A DNA stretch of 7,421 bases from Arthrobacter sp. (GCA_025464925.1 JAODMS010000012.1:1-7421), one strand, 5' to 3'; counted from the first letter of the stretch, positions 1-5,677 are shown. Program-made: numbers and translations. The notes: generated by a model from the letters alone, not told the origin.

Positions 1-22
1 TTTCCAAAGGTCGCCTCTGAAC

Positions 23-69
23 CTCAAGAACAGCTCAAGAATCGGGATGAACAGCTCAAGAGTAGGGTT
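23..69. repeat. 21-bp tandem direct repeat with three CTCAAGA heptamers
   Basis: Two adjacent 21-bp units (28-48 and 49-69) share the identical 13-mer GAACAGCTCAAGA and then a diverged tail ending in GGG. A shorter related piece lies just upstream, so the heptamer CTCAAGA occurs at 23, 34 and 55. The starts are 11 and 21 bp apart, close to whole helical turns, so all three would face the same side of the DNA. The repeat lies just beyond the paaI stop codon. It could be a direct-repeat regulator site for an unseen gene to the left, or the tail of a coding repeat: one plus frame reads as a seven-residue EQLK repeat. The sequence does not decide between these. Confidence 0.5.
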
Positions 70-78
70 CGCGGCGTG

Positions 79-495
79 TCAGTCCTTGCGATACAGCAGC
101 AGGCTGGTGATCCGCAGCGTGCACAGCCGCTGGCCGGCGTCGTTGGTCATGACGACCTCATGGGTGGCGACGGTCCCGCCAAGGTGGATGGCGGTGGCCG
201 TGATGGTCACGGTCCCTGCGCGGGCCGATTTGTGGTGGGTGGCCGAGACGTCCACGCCCACGGCCGTCTTGCCCAGGGTGCTGGCATGGATGACCGCGGC
301 CCAGGAGCCCACGGCCTCGCCGACGGCCAGCGATGCGCCGCCGTGCAGGAGCCCGAAGGACTGCCGGTTGCCTTCCACCGGCATGGTCGCCACGACGCGC
401 TGCGCGGATTCCTCGACGATTTCTACGCCCATCTTCTCGTCAAGCTCGCCGAGGGTGATATTCCACGGCTCGGCGCGGCGGGGTTCCGGCGTCAT
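79..495 (-). CDS. paaI: PaaI hotdog-fold acyl-CoA thioesterase (hydroxyphenylacetyl-CoA thioesterase)
   Basis: This 138-residue protein has the usual length of PaaI (E. coli PaaI is about 140). It is a single hotdog domain of the 4HBT-II type. The signature HGG motif is at residues 51-53 within LLHGGASLAVGE, with E60 as the likely catalytic acid, and a conserved N/Q pair precedes it (N43, Q45). PaaI enzymes hydrolyse ring-hydroxylated phenylacetyl-CoA thioesters. They are thought to free CoA from dead-end intermediates of the aerobic phenylacetate pathway; the enzyme is cytoplasmic and tetrameric in characterised relatives. The start is supported by AAGGAG at 501-506, five bases before the ATG. 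It is divergent from paaZ, which makes a phenylacetate role much more likely than another hotdog thioesterase. The PaaR-like site in between probably controls both genes. Confidence 0.9.
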   Translation of the reverse strand: MTPEPRRAEPWNITLGELDEKMGVEIVEESAQRVVATMPVEGNRQSFGLLHGGASLAVGEAVGSWAAVIHASTLGKTAVGVDVSATHHKSARAGTVTITATAIHLGGTVATHEVVMTNDAGQRLCTLRITSLLLYRKD

Positions 496-565
496 TGCAT
501 CTCCTTCGTGGCCAGGGGGCCAGTCCCGGCCGCAGCAGTGTGCGGCGGATCTCCTTCATGTACTG

Positions 566-596
566 TAGACATATTACCGAACGGACGGTCAGTAAT
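566..596 (+). promoter_or_regulatory. Possible paaZ promoter overlapping the PaaR-like operator
   Basis: TAGACA at 566-571 matches five of six bases of the -35 consensus and AGTAAT at 591-596 is a moderate -10. The 19-bp spacer is longer than ideal. Transcription would start near 603, leaving a leader of about 40 bases that includes the paaZ ribosome binding site GGAAGGA at 626-632. The operator-like palindrome fills the spacer, as expected for a repressor. On the opposite strand, TAATAT (577-572) could be the -10 of paaI, but no matching -35 is evident. Confidence 0.35.
572..593. promoter_or_regulatory. PaaR-like TetR-family operator between paaI and paaZ
   Basis: The sequence carries ACCG-N2-CG-N2-CGGT-N-AGT at 576-593, an imperfect palindrome centred between 582 and 583. 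As I recall it, the PaaR operator described in Corynebacterium glutamicum is a 22-bp palindrome with ACT-N-ACCG on the left and CGGT-N-AGT on the right around NNCGNN. Here the core and the whole right half match. In the outer left arm only the T of ACT is kept. PaaR regulators are TetR-family repressors released by phenylacetyl-CoA. The position between divergent phenylacetate genes agrees with that role. The identification rests on motif and context only. Confidence 0.7.
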
Positions 597-643
597 GCTC
601 TGGCCGTGTTGATCTTGCCCCGCGTTGGAAGGACCCGTCAACG

Positions 644-2755
644 ATGACCAGCACCGCAACCGCACCGGAACCCACAGCAGAGACCGTAGACATCGTCCCC
701 AGCTTCGTCCGGGGTTCCTGGTGGACCCCTGCTGCCGGTTCCGCCGCCGGCGCGGCCCCCGTCCTCGACGCCAGCACCGGCGAGCTGCTGGCCCGGGTGA
801 GCACCGAGGGGCTGGACCTCGCCGCCGTCGTGGATTACGGGCGCACCACCGGGCAGGCGGAACTCGGCCAGCTGACCTTCCACCAGCGCGCGCTCAAGCT
901 CAAGGAGTTGGCGCAGTACCTCAACGGGCGCCGCGAGGAGTTCTACGCGCTTTCGGCGCGGACCGGCGCCACCAAGATCGACTCGATGATCGACATCGAC
1001 GGCGGCATCGGGGTGCTCTTCACCTTCGGTTCCAAGGGCCGCCGCGAACTTCCCAACGCCCAGGTGGTGGTGGACGGCCCCATGGAGGTGCTGTCCAAGG
1101 ACGGCTCGTTTGCCGGTGAGCACATCTACACCCGCATCCCGGGTGTGGCCGCGCAGATCAACGCCTTCAACTTCCCTGTGTGGGGCATGCTCGAGAAGCT
1201 CGCCCCCGCCTTCCTCGCCGGCGTCCCCACCATCGTCAAGCCCGCCACCCCCACCGGCTATGTGGCCGCGGACGTGGTCAAGGCGATCGTCGACTCCGGC
1301 ATCCTTCCCGAGGGCTCGCTGCAGCTGGTCTCCGGCTCCGTCCGCACCCTGCTGGACCATCTGGACTACCGCGACCTCGTGGCCTTCACCGGCTCCGCCT
1401 CCACCGCCAACACCCTGAAGTCACACCCGAACGTGGCCACCGGCGGGATCCGCTTCAGCTCCGAAACGGACTCCCTCAACGCGGCGATCCTGGGCCGGGA
1501 TGCCGTCAGGGGTACGCCGGAATTCGACGCCTTCATCAAGTCCCTGGTCACCGAGATGACCGCCAAGGCCGGCCAGAAGTGCACCTCGATCCGCCGCGCC
1601 ATCGTGCCGCAGGAACTCGTGTCCGACGTCGTGGCCGCCGTGGGGAGCCGGATCCAGGAACGCGTGGTGCTCGGTGACCCCCGCGCCGAAGGCGTCACCA
1701 TGGGCGCCCTGGCGTCCCGGGAGCAGCTCGCCGATGTGCGCGCCGCCGTCCAGTCGATGCTCGACGCCGGCGGGGAGCTCGCGTACGGCACCCTCGATTC
1801 CCCCCGGGTGACCAGCGCCGACGGAAGCGTGGGCGTCGTCGACGACGGTGCCTTCATGTCCCCCGTGCTGCTCAGCTGGGCGAATCCGGAAGCCGAGGAG
1901 CTCCACTCGCTCGAAGCCTTCGGCCCGGTGTCCTCGGTGCTCGGGTACACGGACCTGGCCGATGCCGTCCGCCTGGCCGCCCGCGGCGGCGGCTCGCTCG
2001 TCGCCTCGGTCTGCACCAATGATCCCGAGGTCGCCCGGGAACTGGTCACCGGCATCGCGGCCCACCACGGCCGTGTCCTGATGCTCAACCGCGAGGACGC
2101 CCGCAGCTCCACCGGCCACGGCTCGCCGGTTCCGCACCTGGTCCACGGCGGCCCGGGCCGGGCCGGCGGGGGCGAGGAACTCGGCGGCATCCGCTCCGTC
2201 CTGCACCACATGCAGCGGACCGCACTCCAGGGCTCACCCAACATGCTCACCGCCGTCACCGGCATCTGGCACACCGGCGCTGACCGCAACTTCACGCTCG
2301 AGACGGAATCCCGGCACCCGTTCCGGAAGTCCCTGAGCACGCTGCACATCGGTGACGCCATCCGCTCCGAGCTGCGCGAGGTGTCCCTGGAGGAGATCAC
2401 GGCGTTCGCCAACAGCACCGGAGACACCTTCTACGCCCACACCAACCAGGAAGCCGCCGCGGCCAATCCGTTCTTTCCGGGGATCGTGGCGCACGGCTAC
2501 CTGCTGCTGGCCTGGGGCGCGGGACTGTTCGTGGAGCCCGCTCCGGGCCCCGTGCTGGCCAACTACGGCCTGGAGAACCTGCGCTTTCTCACCCCGGTGG
2601 CAGCCGGCGACTCGATCCGGGTCACCCTGACGGCCAAGAAGATCACCCCGCGCGAGACCGACGACTATGGCGAGGTCGCCTGGGACGCCGTCCTGAGCAA
2701 CCAGAACGAGGAAATCGTGGCCACCTACGACGTCCTGACCCTCGTCGAGAAGTAG
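644..2755 (+). CDS. paaZ: PaaZ bifunctional oxepin-CoA hydrolase / 3-oxo-5,6-dehydrosuberyl-CoA semialdehyde dehydrogenase
   Basis: This 703-residue two-domain enzyme is close to the 681 residues of E. coli PaaZ. Residues 1 to about 535 form an aldehyde dehydrogenase domain: the N174 region (AFNFPVWG), the KP pair at 199-200, general base E274 in SSETDSLN and nucleophile C313 in AGQKCTS. The E-to-C distance of 39 equals that of E256/C295 in E. coli. The family hallmark HGGPGRAGGGEELGG is at 501-515. Residues from about 555 on form a MaoC-like hydratase domain with D594 and H599 (GDTFYAHTNQEAA), equivalent to D561/H566. The hydratase domain opens the oxepin-CoA ring and the dehydrogenase domain oxidises the resulting aldehyde with NADP+, feeding beta-oxidation-like steps to acetyl-CoA and succinyl-CoA. 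All catalytic residues are present, so the enzyme should be active. The start follows GGAAGGA by 11 bases, a slightly long gap. Confidence 0.96.
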   Translation: MTSTATAPEPTAETVDIVPSFVRGSWWTPAAGSAAGAAPVLDASTGELLARVSTEGLDLAAVVDYGRTTGQAELGQLTFHQRALKLKELAQYLNGRREEFYALSARTGATKIDSMIDIDGGIGVLFTFGSKGRRELPNAQVVVDGPMEVLSKDGSFAGEHIYTRIPGVAAQINAFNFPVWGMLEKLAPAFLAGVPTIVKPATPTGYVAADVVKAIVDSGILPEGSLQLVSGSVRTLLDHLDYRDLVAFTGSASTANTLKSHPNVATGGIRFSSETDSLNAAILGRDAVRGTPEFDAFIKSLVTEMTAKAGQKCTSIRRAIVPQELVSDVVAAVGSRIQERVVLGDPRAEGVTMGALASREQLADVRAAVQSMLDAGGELAYGTLDSPRVTSADGSVGVVDDGAFMSPVLLSWANPEAEELHSLEAFGPVSSVLGYTDLADAVRLAARGGGSLVASVCTNDPEVARELVTGIAAHHGRVLMLNREDARSSTGHGSPVPHLVHGGPGRAGGGEELGGIRSVLHHMQRTALQGSPNMLTAVTGIWHTGADRNFTLETESRHPFRKSLSTLHIGDAIRSELREVSLEEITAFANSTGDTFYAHTNQEAAAANPFFPGIVAHGYLLLAWGAGLFVEPAPGPVLANYGLENLRFLTPVAAGDSIRVTLTAKKITPRETDDYGEVAWDAVLSNQNEEIVATYDVLTLVEK

Positions 2756-2760
2756 GCATT

Positions 2761-2781
2761 CCCGGCCTTCGGCAGGCCGGG
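2761..2781 (+). terminator. GC-rich stem-loop terminator after paaZ
   Basis: A perfect 8-bp stem, CCCGGCCT (2761-2768) pairing with AGGCCGGG (2774-2781), encloses a five-base TCGGC loop. It starts five bases after the paaZ stop codon. No T tract follows, which is common for terminators in high-GC actinobacteria. It suggests that paaZ is transcribed alone or is the last gene of its unit, so the VOC gene would have its own promoter. Confidence 0.65.
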
Positions 2782-2844
2782 CACCGGCCGGTCATCGGGC
2801 CTGCGGGACGCCAATCCGATGGTTCTTTCTGCCCTGCGCCGGCG

Positions 2845-2850
2845 TAAAAT
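2845..2850 (+). promoter_or_regulatory. Candidate -10 element of the VOC gene
   Basis: TAAAAT lies 23 bases before the ATG at 2874, in a short AT-richer patch of otherwise GC-rich DNA. No good -35 is visible at the expected place (around 2822-2828, GTTCTTT). Transcription would begin near 2857, giving a leader of about 17 bases that just includes the ribosome binding site. Confidence 0.3.
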
Positions 2851-2859
2851 TTTCCCCGT

Positions 2860-2865
2860 AGGAGG
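2860..2865 (+). promoter_or_regulatory. Strong ribosome binding site fixing the VOC gene start
   Basis: AGGAGG ends eight bases before ATG 2874. An in-frame GTG at 2865 would overlap this sequence and so cannot be the start. The site therefore decides for the ATG, making the protein three residues shorter than the longest open frame. Confidence 0.85.
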
Positions 2866-2873
2866 TGGGCAAA

Positions 2874-3281
2874 ATGACCCTAGTTCTGAACAGAGTCACG
2901 ACAATCCTGCCAGTCGACGATGCAGCCCGCGCCCGCAGTTTCTATGCGGACACGCTGGGTCTTCCGCACCGCGGAGTGGCAGAAGATGGAAGCGAGTTAT
3001 TCGGCACGGAAGGCGGCCCGATGCTCCAGCTCATGCCGGTCAGGGACGGAAAGCATTCCGAGCATACGGCCCTGAGTTTCGAGGTCAGCGAGATCGAGCG
3101 GACCGTCCAGGAAATGGAGTCCAAGGGCGTCAGGTTCCAGGACTATGACCTCCCGGAACTCAAGACTGAGAACCACATCTGCACGACGGAGTCGGAGAAG
3201 TGCGCCTGGTTCATGGACACGGAGCACAATATTCTCTGCGTGCATGAAAACATCACCTCGGCGGCGGATTACCAGCTCTGA
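2874..3281 (+). CDS. VOC superfamily protein (glyoxalase/bleomycin resistance/dioxygenase fold)
   Basis: A 135-residue cytoplasmic protein with the paired beta-alpha-beta-beta-beta modules of the vicinal oxygen chelate fold. Module one has the typical LPVDDAARARSFYADTLGL (12-30). Module two begins near H64 in EHTALSFEVSEIERTVQEMESKGVRF and ends with MDTEHNILCVHE (114-125). Likely metal ligands are H64 and E125. The usual ligand at the start of the first strand is not obviously H or Q (the segment is RVTTILPV), so metal binding is uncertain. The family covers glyoxalases, extradiol dioxygenases, epimerases and antibiotic-binding proteins, and nothing here selects a substrate. It is apparently a single-gene unit between two stem-loops. 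Its last ten codons overlap the end of the opposite-strand membrane protein gene. Its reading frame contains several A/T-rich codons (GAA, GAT, TTA), less strictly GC-biased than paaZ. Confidence 0.85.
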   Translation: MTLVLNRVTTILPVDDAARARSFYADTLGLPHRGVAEDGSELFGTEGGPMLQLMPVRDGKHSEHTALSFEVSEIERTVQEMESKGVRFQDYDLPELKTENHICTTESEKCAWFMDTEHNILCVHENITSAADYQL

Positions 3282-4317
3282 CCGGAGCCCGACCGGCCGG
3301 CAGTATCGAGGCGTCCCGCCTCAGCGGGGCGCCTTCCTGCGGCCCGCTCCCGCCACCAGTGCTCCGGCCCAGATCCAGCTTCTCCTCGACGGTGAGCAGG
3401 TACGCGCGGTCCTCCGCGGTGAGCACCGATTCGGCGCCGGCAGCCAGTTCGGCATCCCAGATCTCGACAATCATCCTGTGCAGCTGCTCGGCGACGGTTG
3501 TCCGCGGGTCCGAGGGCAACGTCCGCTCTGTGCCGGCGTGTGCCAGGGCCCGGCCGCGGATCGGCGTGACCCTGAGCAGGGTCTTTTTCTCCCATCGCCG
3601 GGTCCGGACCCGCTGCAGCTGGCCGGCAACGGCAGGGATGGTCAGTCCCAGGCCGACCAGCACAGTGGGCACGAGGTCGAGAACTTGCTGCAGTGCTGTC
3701 TGGTGGAAGCTGAACAAGGCAAGGGCCGGCACCGCCGTGGCCAGGATGTCGAGGACCATCGCCGCTGAGGAGAGCGTGCCCAGGAAGGCGCCCGTGGCGA
3801 CCAGCAGGAAGCCGACCTTGAACGGTCCGCGCATTTCCGGCAGGATCCGCCGCAGGACGACCGCGATCTCAGCGCACATCCAGCCTGTGAAGATCATGAC
3901 CATCGAATAGAAGAGGGCGCCGGGCAGGGTTTTGTTGTAGGTCCCCTGGAAATCCATGGTGGTGGCCCCGGCATCGGTGGCCAGGAAAAACGCGGTCTGC
4001 AGTGCCAGCGCCAAGTACAGCGGCAGCGTCCTGAACCGTCGCCGGCTTCGCTCCGCCACGGCAGCCACGGCGTCCAGGATGCCGCCGCGGATGAACCACA
4101 TGCCGATCATCATCGCGGTGTGCTGGACCAGTTTGGCCACATTCTGCCCGCCCAGAGCCTGGTCCACTGCCGGGTAGACGGCCGGGCTCGTCAGCAGCGC
4201 CGCGGTTCCTGTCAGCAGCGCGGCCACGAATACGGGGTCGCGTCCGGACTTGAGCAGGGCGGGCACACGGGCCAGCGCCAGCAGGTACAGCGCGGCAGCC
4301 ATGAGCAGTTGCATCAT
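3253..4317 (-). CDS. MAB_1171c/DUF6545-like integral membrane protein of the XRE-ImmA cassette
   Basis: A 354-residue protein with about seven hydrophobic segments: approximately 1-22, 28-46, 62-86, 97-116, 130-155, 165-192 and 205-232. A basic, soluble C-terminal part of about 120 residues follows. In the tail, EQLHRMIVEIWDAEL (277-291) resembles the conserved arginine/acidic helix of the DUF6545 domain. Proteins of this type are labelled putative transporters, but no substrate is established. They are repeatedly found beside XRE regulators and ImmA/IrrE peptidases, as here. No transporter motif is visible, so a sensor or signalling role is equally open. The ATG overlaps the stop codon of the ImmA gene (ATGA) and has no Shine-Dalgarno sequence, so translation is probably coupled. 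The last 35 or so residues are low-complexity Gly/Pro/Arg, and the 3' end overlaps the VOC gene by 29 bases. Confidence 0.75.
   Translation of the reverse strand: MMQLLMAAALYLLALARVPALLKSGRDPVFVAALLTGTAALLTSPAVYPAVDQALGGQNVAKLVQHTAMMIGMWFIRGGILDAVAAVAERSRRRFRTLPLYLALALQTAFFLATDAGATTMDFQGTYNKTLPGALFYSMVMIFTGWMCAEIAVVLRRILPEMRGPFKVGFLLVATGAFLGTLSSAAMVLDILATAVPALALFSFHQTALQQVLDLVPTVLVGLGLTIPAVAGQLQRVRTRRWEKKTLLRVTPIRGRALAHAGTERTLPSDPRTTVAEQLHRMIVEIWDAELAAGAESVLTAEDRAYLLTVEEKLDLGRSTGGGSGPQEGAPLRRDASILPAGRAPVRAGNPPPR
3309..3334 (+). terminator. Stem-loop downstream of the VOC gene, inside the convergent gene
   Basis: An 11-bp stem (3309-3319 with 3324-3334) closes a CTCA tetraloop, starting 28 bases after the VOC stop codon. 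One pair (T3314-G3329) is a wobble when read on the plus strand but an A-C mismatch on the minus strand. The hairpin is therefore more stable in the VOC transcript than in that of the membrane protein gene it lies in. No T tract follows. A role as VOC terminator is likely but inferred. Confidence 0.5.
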
Positions 4318-4799
4318 CCGAAAATCGAGCCAAAGTACCCGGGCTGGCCGGCGGAACGGCGCTGTGACCTGCGGATCCGTGCCGCCAGGAGGTCGGCGAG
4401 CAGCTCCGCGGTGACTTCGAACTCGTCCAGGAAGTCGGACCGCTTCAACGCCTTGATGACCCGGTCCGGGGCGAGGTCGGGAAAGAAATTCCGGACGTCG
4501 TCAGGAGAGACGGTTTCCTGTTCGTGCCGAAGGATCATGTGGGCGAACTCGTGCAGGACGATCTGCTGGCGGTGCACTTCGGAAGCCGCCTGGGCATGGA
4601 GGATGAGGTCCATATGATCGAGCCCGAACCACAGCCCGCAGACCTTGTCGGTGGGGCCATCCATGGGCTGGATGACGATCTTCCGGCCCCGGAGTTTCTC
4701 CAGGTGCCGATGCGTCGAGCACAGCGACACCGGTTCCGTAAGGTTGAGGCTCTGCTCGGCAGCCAGTGCCCGGGTGCGGGCGGCAGCGTAGTCCATCAT
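4314..4799 (-). CDS. ImmA/IrrE family zinc metallopeptidase
   Basis: A 161-residue protein with the zinc protease motif HEFAH at residues 83-87 (H83, E84, H87), preceded by the hydrophobic strand LWFGLDHMDLILHA and helix ASEVHRQQIVLHE. The likely third zinc ligand is E128 in FEVTAELLADLLA, matching the ExxA-type helix of the family. ImmA of Bacillus ICEBs1 and IrrE/PprI of Deinococcus cleave partner XRE-family repressors to switch on stress or mobile-element genes. The upstream EspR-like gene is the natural candidate substrate, which is inference. Two tandem ATG codons start the frame; AAGGA at 4808-4812, eight bases upstream, favours the first. It lies 94 bases after the HTH gene and overlaps the membrane protein gene by four bases. 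The gene seems intact. Confidence 0.9.
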   Translation of the reverse strand: MMDYAAARTRALAAEQSLNLTEPVSLCSTHRHLEKLRGRKIVIQPMDGPTDKVCGLWFGLDHMDLILHAQAASEVHRQQIVLHEFAHMILRHEQETVSPDDVRNFFPDLAPDRVIKALKRSDFLDEFEVTAELLADLLAARIRRSQRRSAGQPGYFGSIFG

Positions 4800-4893
4800 G
4801 AGACCGGTCCTTGCGAAGTTCAGGAACGGGATCTGGGTGCCCCGTCCACACCCCTGAGGTTACCAGCGCCCGGTCCTGATGGCCCCCGTGCGT

Positions 4894-5343
4894 CTACGGG
4901 CCTTCCGGCCCCCGTGGGTCCGCGGAGTCAAGATGCTGGTCGATCAGGCTACGGATCTGGAGAAGCGTTGCGGCGTCGAGGCCCTCGAGCTGCCGGGCGG
5001 CGAAGTTGCGGATCTTGTTCGCCTTCATCGTCGCCAGGAGATCCAGCTGGGCCTCCACCCGTGCCGGCAGCTCTTCGTCCTCTTCCAGCAGGTAGCCCTC
5101 GCTGACGCCGAAGAATGCGGCCAGGTTCTTGAGGAGCTCAACTTTCTTGACCTCGGGCCCGGTGCCGCTGCGCATGTAATGCCACCGGGAGCGCGACAGC
5201 GGCGTGCCCGCGGCAGCCATAGCCTGGCTCACGTCGGAAAAGCCGATCTTGCGGCCTTCCGCTTCCGCGGTGTTCAGGAGGAGGTTCAGTTTCCTGGCCA
5301 GCGCCGCGCCAGGTGTCGGCACTCCTGATGTGTCAGCTTCCAT
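4894..5343 (-). CDS. EspR-like XRE-family helix-turn-helix regulator
   Basis: A 149-residue cytoplasmic DNA-binding protein. It aligns by eye, nearly end to end, with Mycobacterium tuberculosis EspR: ARKLNLLLNT at 16-25 (EspR ARLNRLFDT), the helix-turn-helix at about 34-62 ending in YMRSG (EspR LSQLRSG), LLKNLAAFFGVSEGYL at 70-85 (EspR MAALANFFRIKAAYF), and a C-terminal helical dimerisation domain at 92-138 containing LDLLATMKANKIRNFAARQLEGL. EspR is a nucleoid-associated regulator of the ESX-1 locus; no ESX genes are in this window. A frame open to 5400 would add 19 residues, but AAAGGGAG at 5346-5353 just before ATG 5343 marks that ATG as the start. It is first in the HTH-ImmA-membrane cassette. 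Twin palindromes 70 bp upstream suggest autoregulation. Confidence 0.85.
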   Translation of the reverse strand: MEADTSGVPTPGAALARKLNLLLNTAEAEGRKIGFSDVSQAMAAAGTPLSRSRWHYMRSGTGPEVKKVELLKNLAAFFGVSEGYLLEEDEELPARVEAQLDLLATMKANKIRNFAARQLEGLDAATLLQIRSLIDQHLDSADPRGPEGP

Positions 5344-5345
5344 GA

Positions 5346-5353
5346 CTCCCTTT
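5346..5353 (-). promoter_or_regulatory. Ribosome binding site choosing the start of the HTH gene
   Basis: Read on the minus strand, AAAGGGAG precedes ATG 5343, with the AAAGG core five bases away. The more upstream in-frame ATG at 5400 has no comparable site, and the residues it would add (rich in Q and R) do not belong to the EspR-like domain. Confidence 0.7.
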
Positions 5354-5410
5354 CTCTGATCCGGCTGGAACCGGCACCGTTGTTCCGCCAGATTGCCCAT
5401 TCGAGCCTAA

Positions 5411-5429
5411 CAGATTGGACATGTCCAAT
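5411..5429. promoter_or_regulatory. Palindromic operator copy 1
   Basis: ATTGGACATGTCCAAT (5414-5429) is a perfect 16-bp palindrome, preceded by CAG. It lies 70 bp before the start of the EspR-like gene. The same 16-mer recurs at 5460-5475. A palindrome of this length occurring twice within 62 bp, next to a dimeric DNA-binding protein, is very likely its binding site or that of another dimeric regulator. It does not resemble the half-site recalled for mycobacterial EspR. Confidence 0.8.
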
Positions 5430-5459
5430 AGTCTCGGTTTACGCTTAGAGCGGCAGAAA

Positions 5460-5478
5460 ATTGGACATGTCCAATCTG
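5460..5478. promoter_or_regulatory. Palindromic operator copy 2
   Basis: The same perfect palindrome ATTGGACATGTCCAAT is at 5460-5475, followed by CTG. With the CAG before copy 1, the two sites form a 19-bp inverted repeat around a 30-bp spacer (5430-5459); the centres are 46 bp apart. The two sites therefore face each other head-to-head. The spacer may hold core promoter elements, but I see no clear -35/-10 pair. Confidence 0.8.
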
Positions 5479-5610
5479 CCACGGCGGATAGTCGCCGGAA
5501 GGTCCGGCCGGGCATTAATATTTGGGGGGTGCCCGGCCGTACCGACCTTCCCCGCCTGGTCCCGGCGCCGAAGCCCCGAAGCGGCCCCGCCTGAAATGGG
5601 CCCGGCCCCG

Positions 5611-5628
5611 TGTGAGATCCATCTCACA
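5611..5628. promoter_or_regulatory. Inverted repeat TGTGAGAT-CC-ATCTCACA
   Basis: Eight-base perfect arms (5611-5618 and 5621-5628) flank a CC centre. The TGTGA and TCACA ends recall CRP/GlxR sites, but they are eight bases apart instead of six, so a standard CRP-type site is not supported. A different dimeric regulator, for example of the GntR or TetR type, is possible. A TAGGAT hexamer 34 bp downstream (5662-5667) could be a -10 element. Confidence 0.55.
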
Positions 5629-5677
5629 TCCCCGACTGCAATTTTCTCTTGCCGTTGCCCCTAGGATTGAACCAGAG

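Noticed and set aside
47..612. Plus-strand open frames across paaI
   Set aside because: Two overlapping frames are open at once, as is typical opposite GC-rich genes. Neither shows a domain, and both cover the clearly real thioesterase.
638..2427. Long open frames antisense to paaZ (638-1360, 1366-2427 and 1421-2209)
   Set aside because: Their products are Arg/Gly/Pro-rich shadows with no recognisable domain, while the sense frame encodes an intact PaaZ with all catalytic residues.
2865..2873. GTG 2865 as start of the VOC gene
   Set aside because: It overlaps the AGGAGG ribosome binding site that is correctly spaced for ATG 2874.
4898..4911. Hairpin GGGCC-TTCC-GGCCC as terminator of the HTH gene
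   Set aside because: It is a short stem inside the last codons of the HTH gene with no T tract, and the ImmA gene follows on the same strand, so termination there is not supported.
4524..5328. Plus-strand open frames opposite the ImmA and HTH genes
   Set aside because: Compositional shadows; the minus-strand products carry clear HEFAH and EspR-like features.
5344..5400. Upstream start at ATG 5400 for the HTH protein
   Set aside because: No ribosome binding site precedes it, and AAAGGGAG sits right before ATG 5343. The EspR-like alignment begins only after the shorter start.
5411..5478. Transposon terminal inverted repeats or a CRISPR pair
   Set aside because: The two copies are only 30 bp apart with no transposase or cas gene nearby, and each copy is itself a perfect palindrome, which fits operators better.
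5611..5628. Standard CRP/GlxR binding site
   Set aside because: The TGTGA and TCACA half-sites are eight bases apart, not six as the consensus requires. It is reported only as an inverted repeat.
5461..5664. 67-residue plus-strand frame ending just before the terminator
   Set aside because: It starts inside an operator palindrome, lacks a ribosome binding site and its product is Pro/Arg/Ser-rich without structure. I keep the idea of a non-coding transcript instead.
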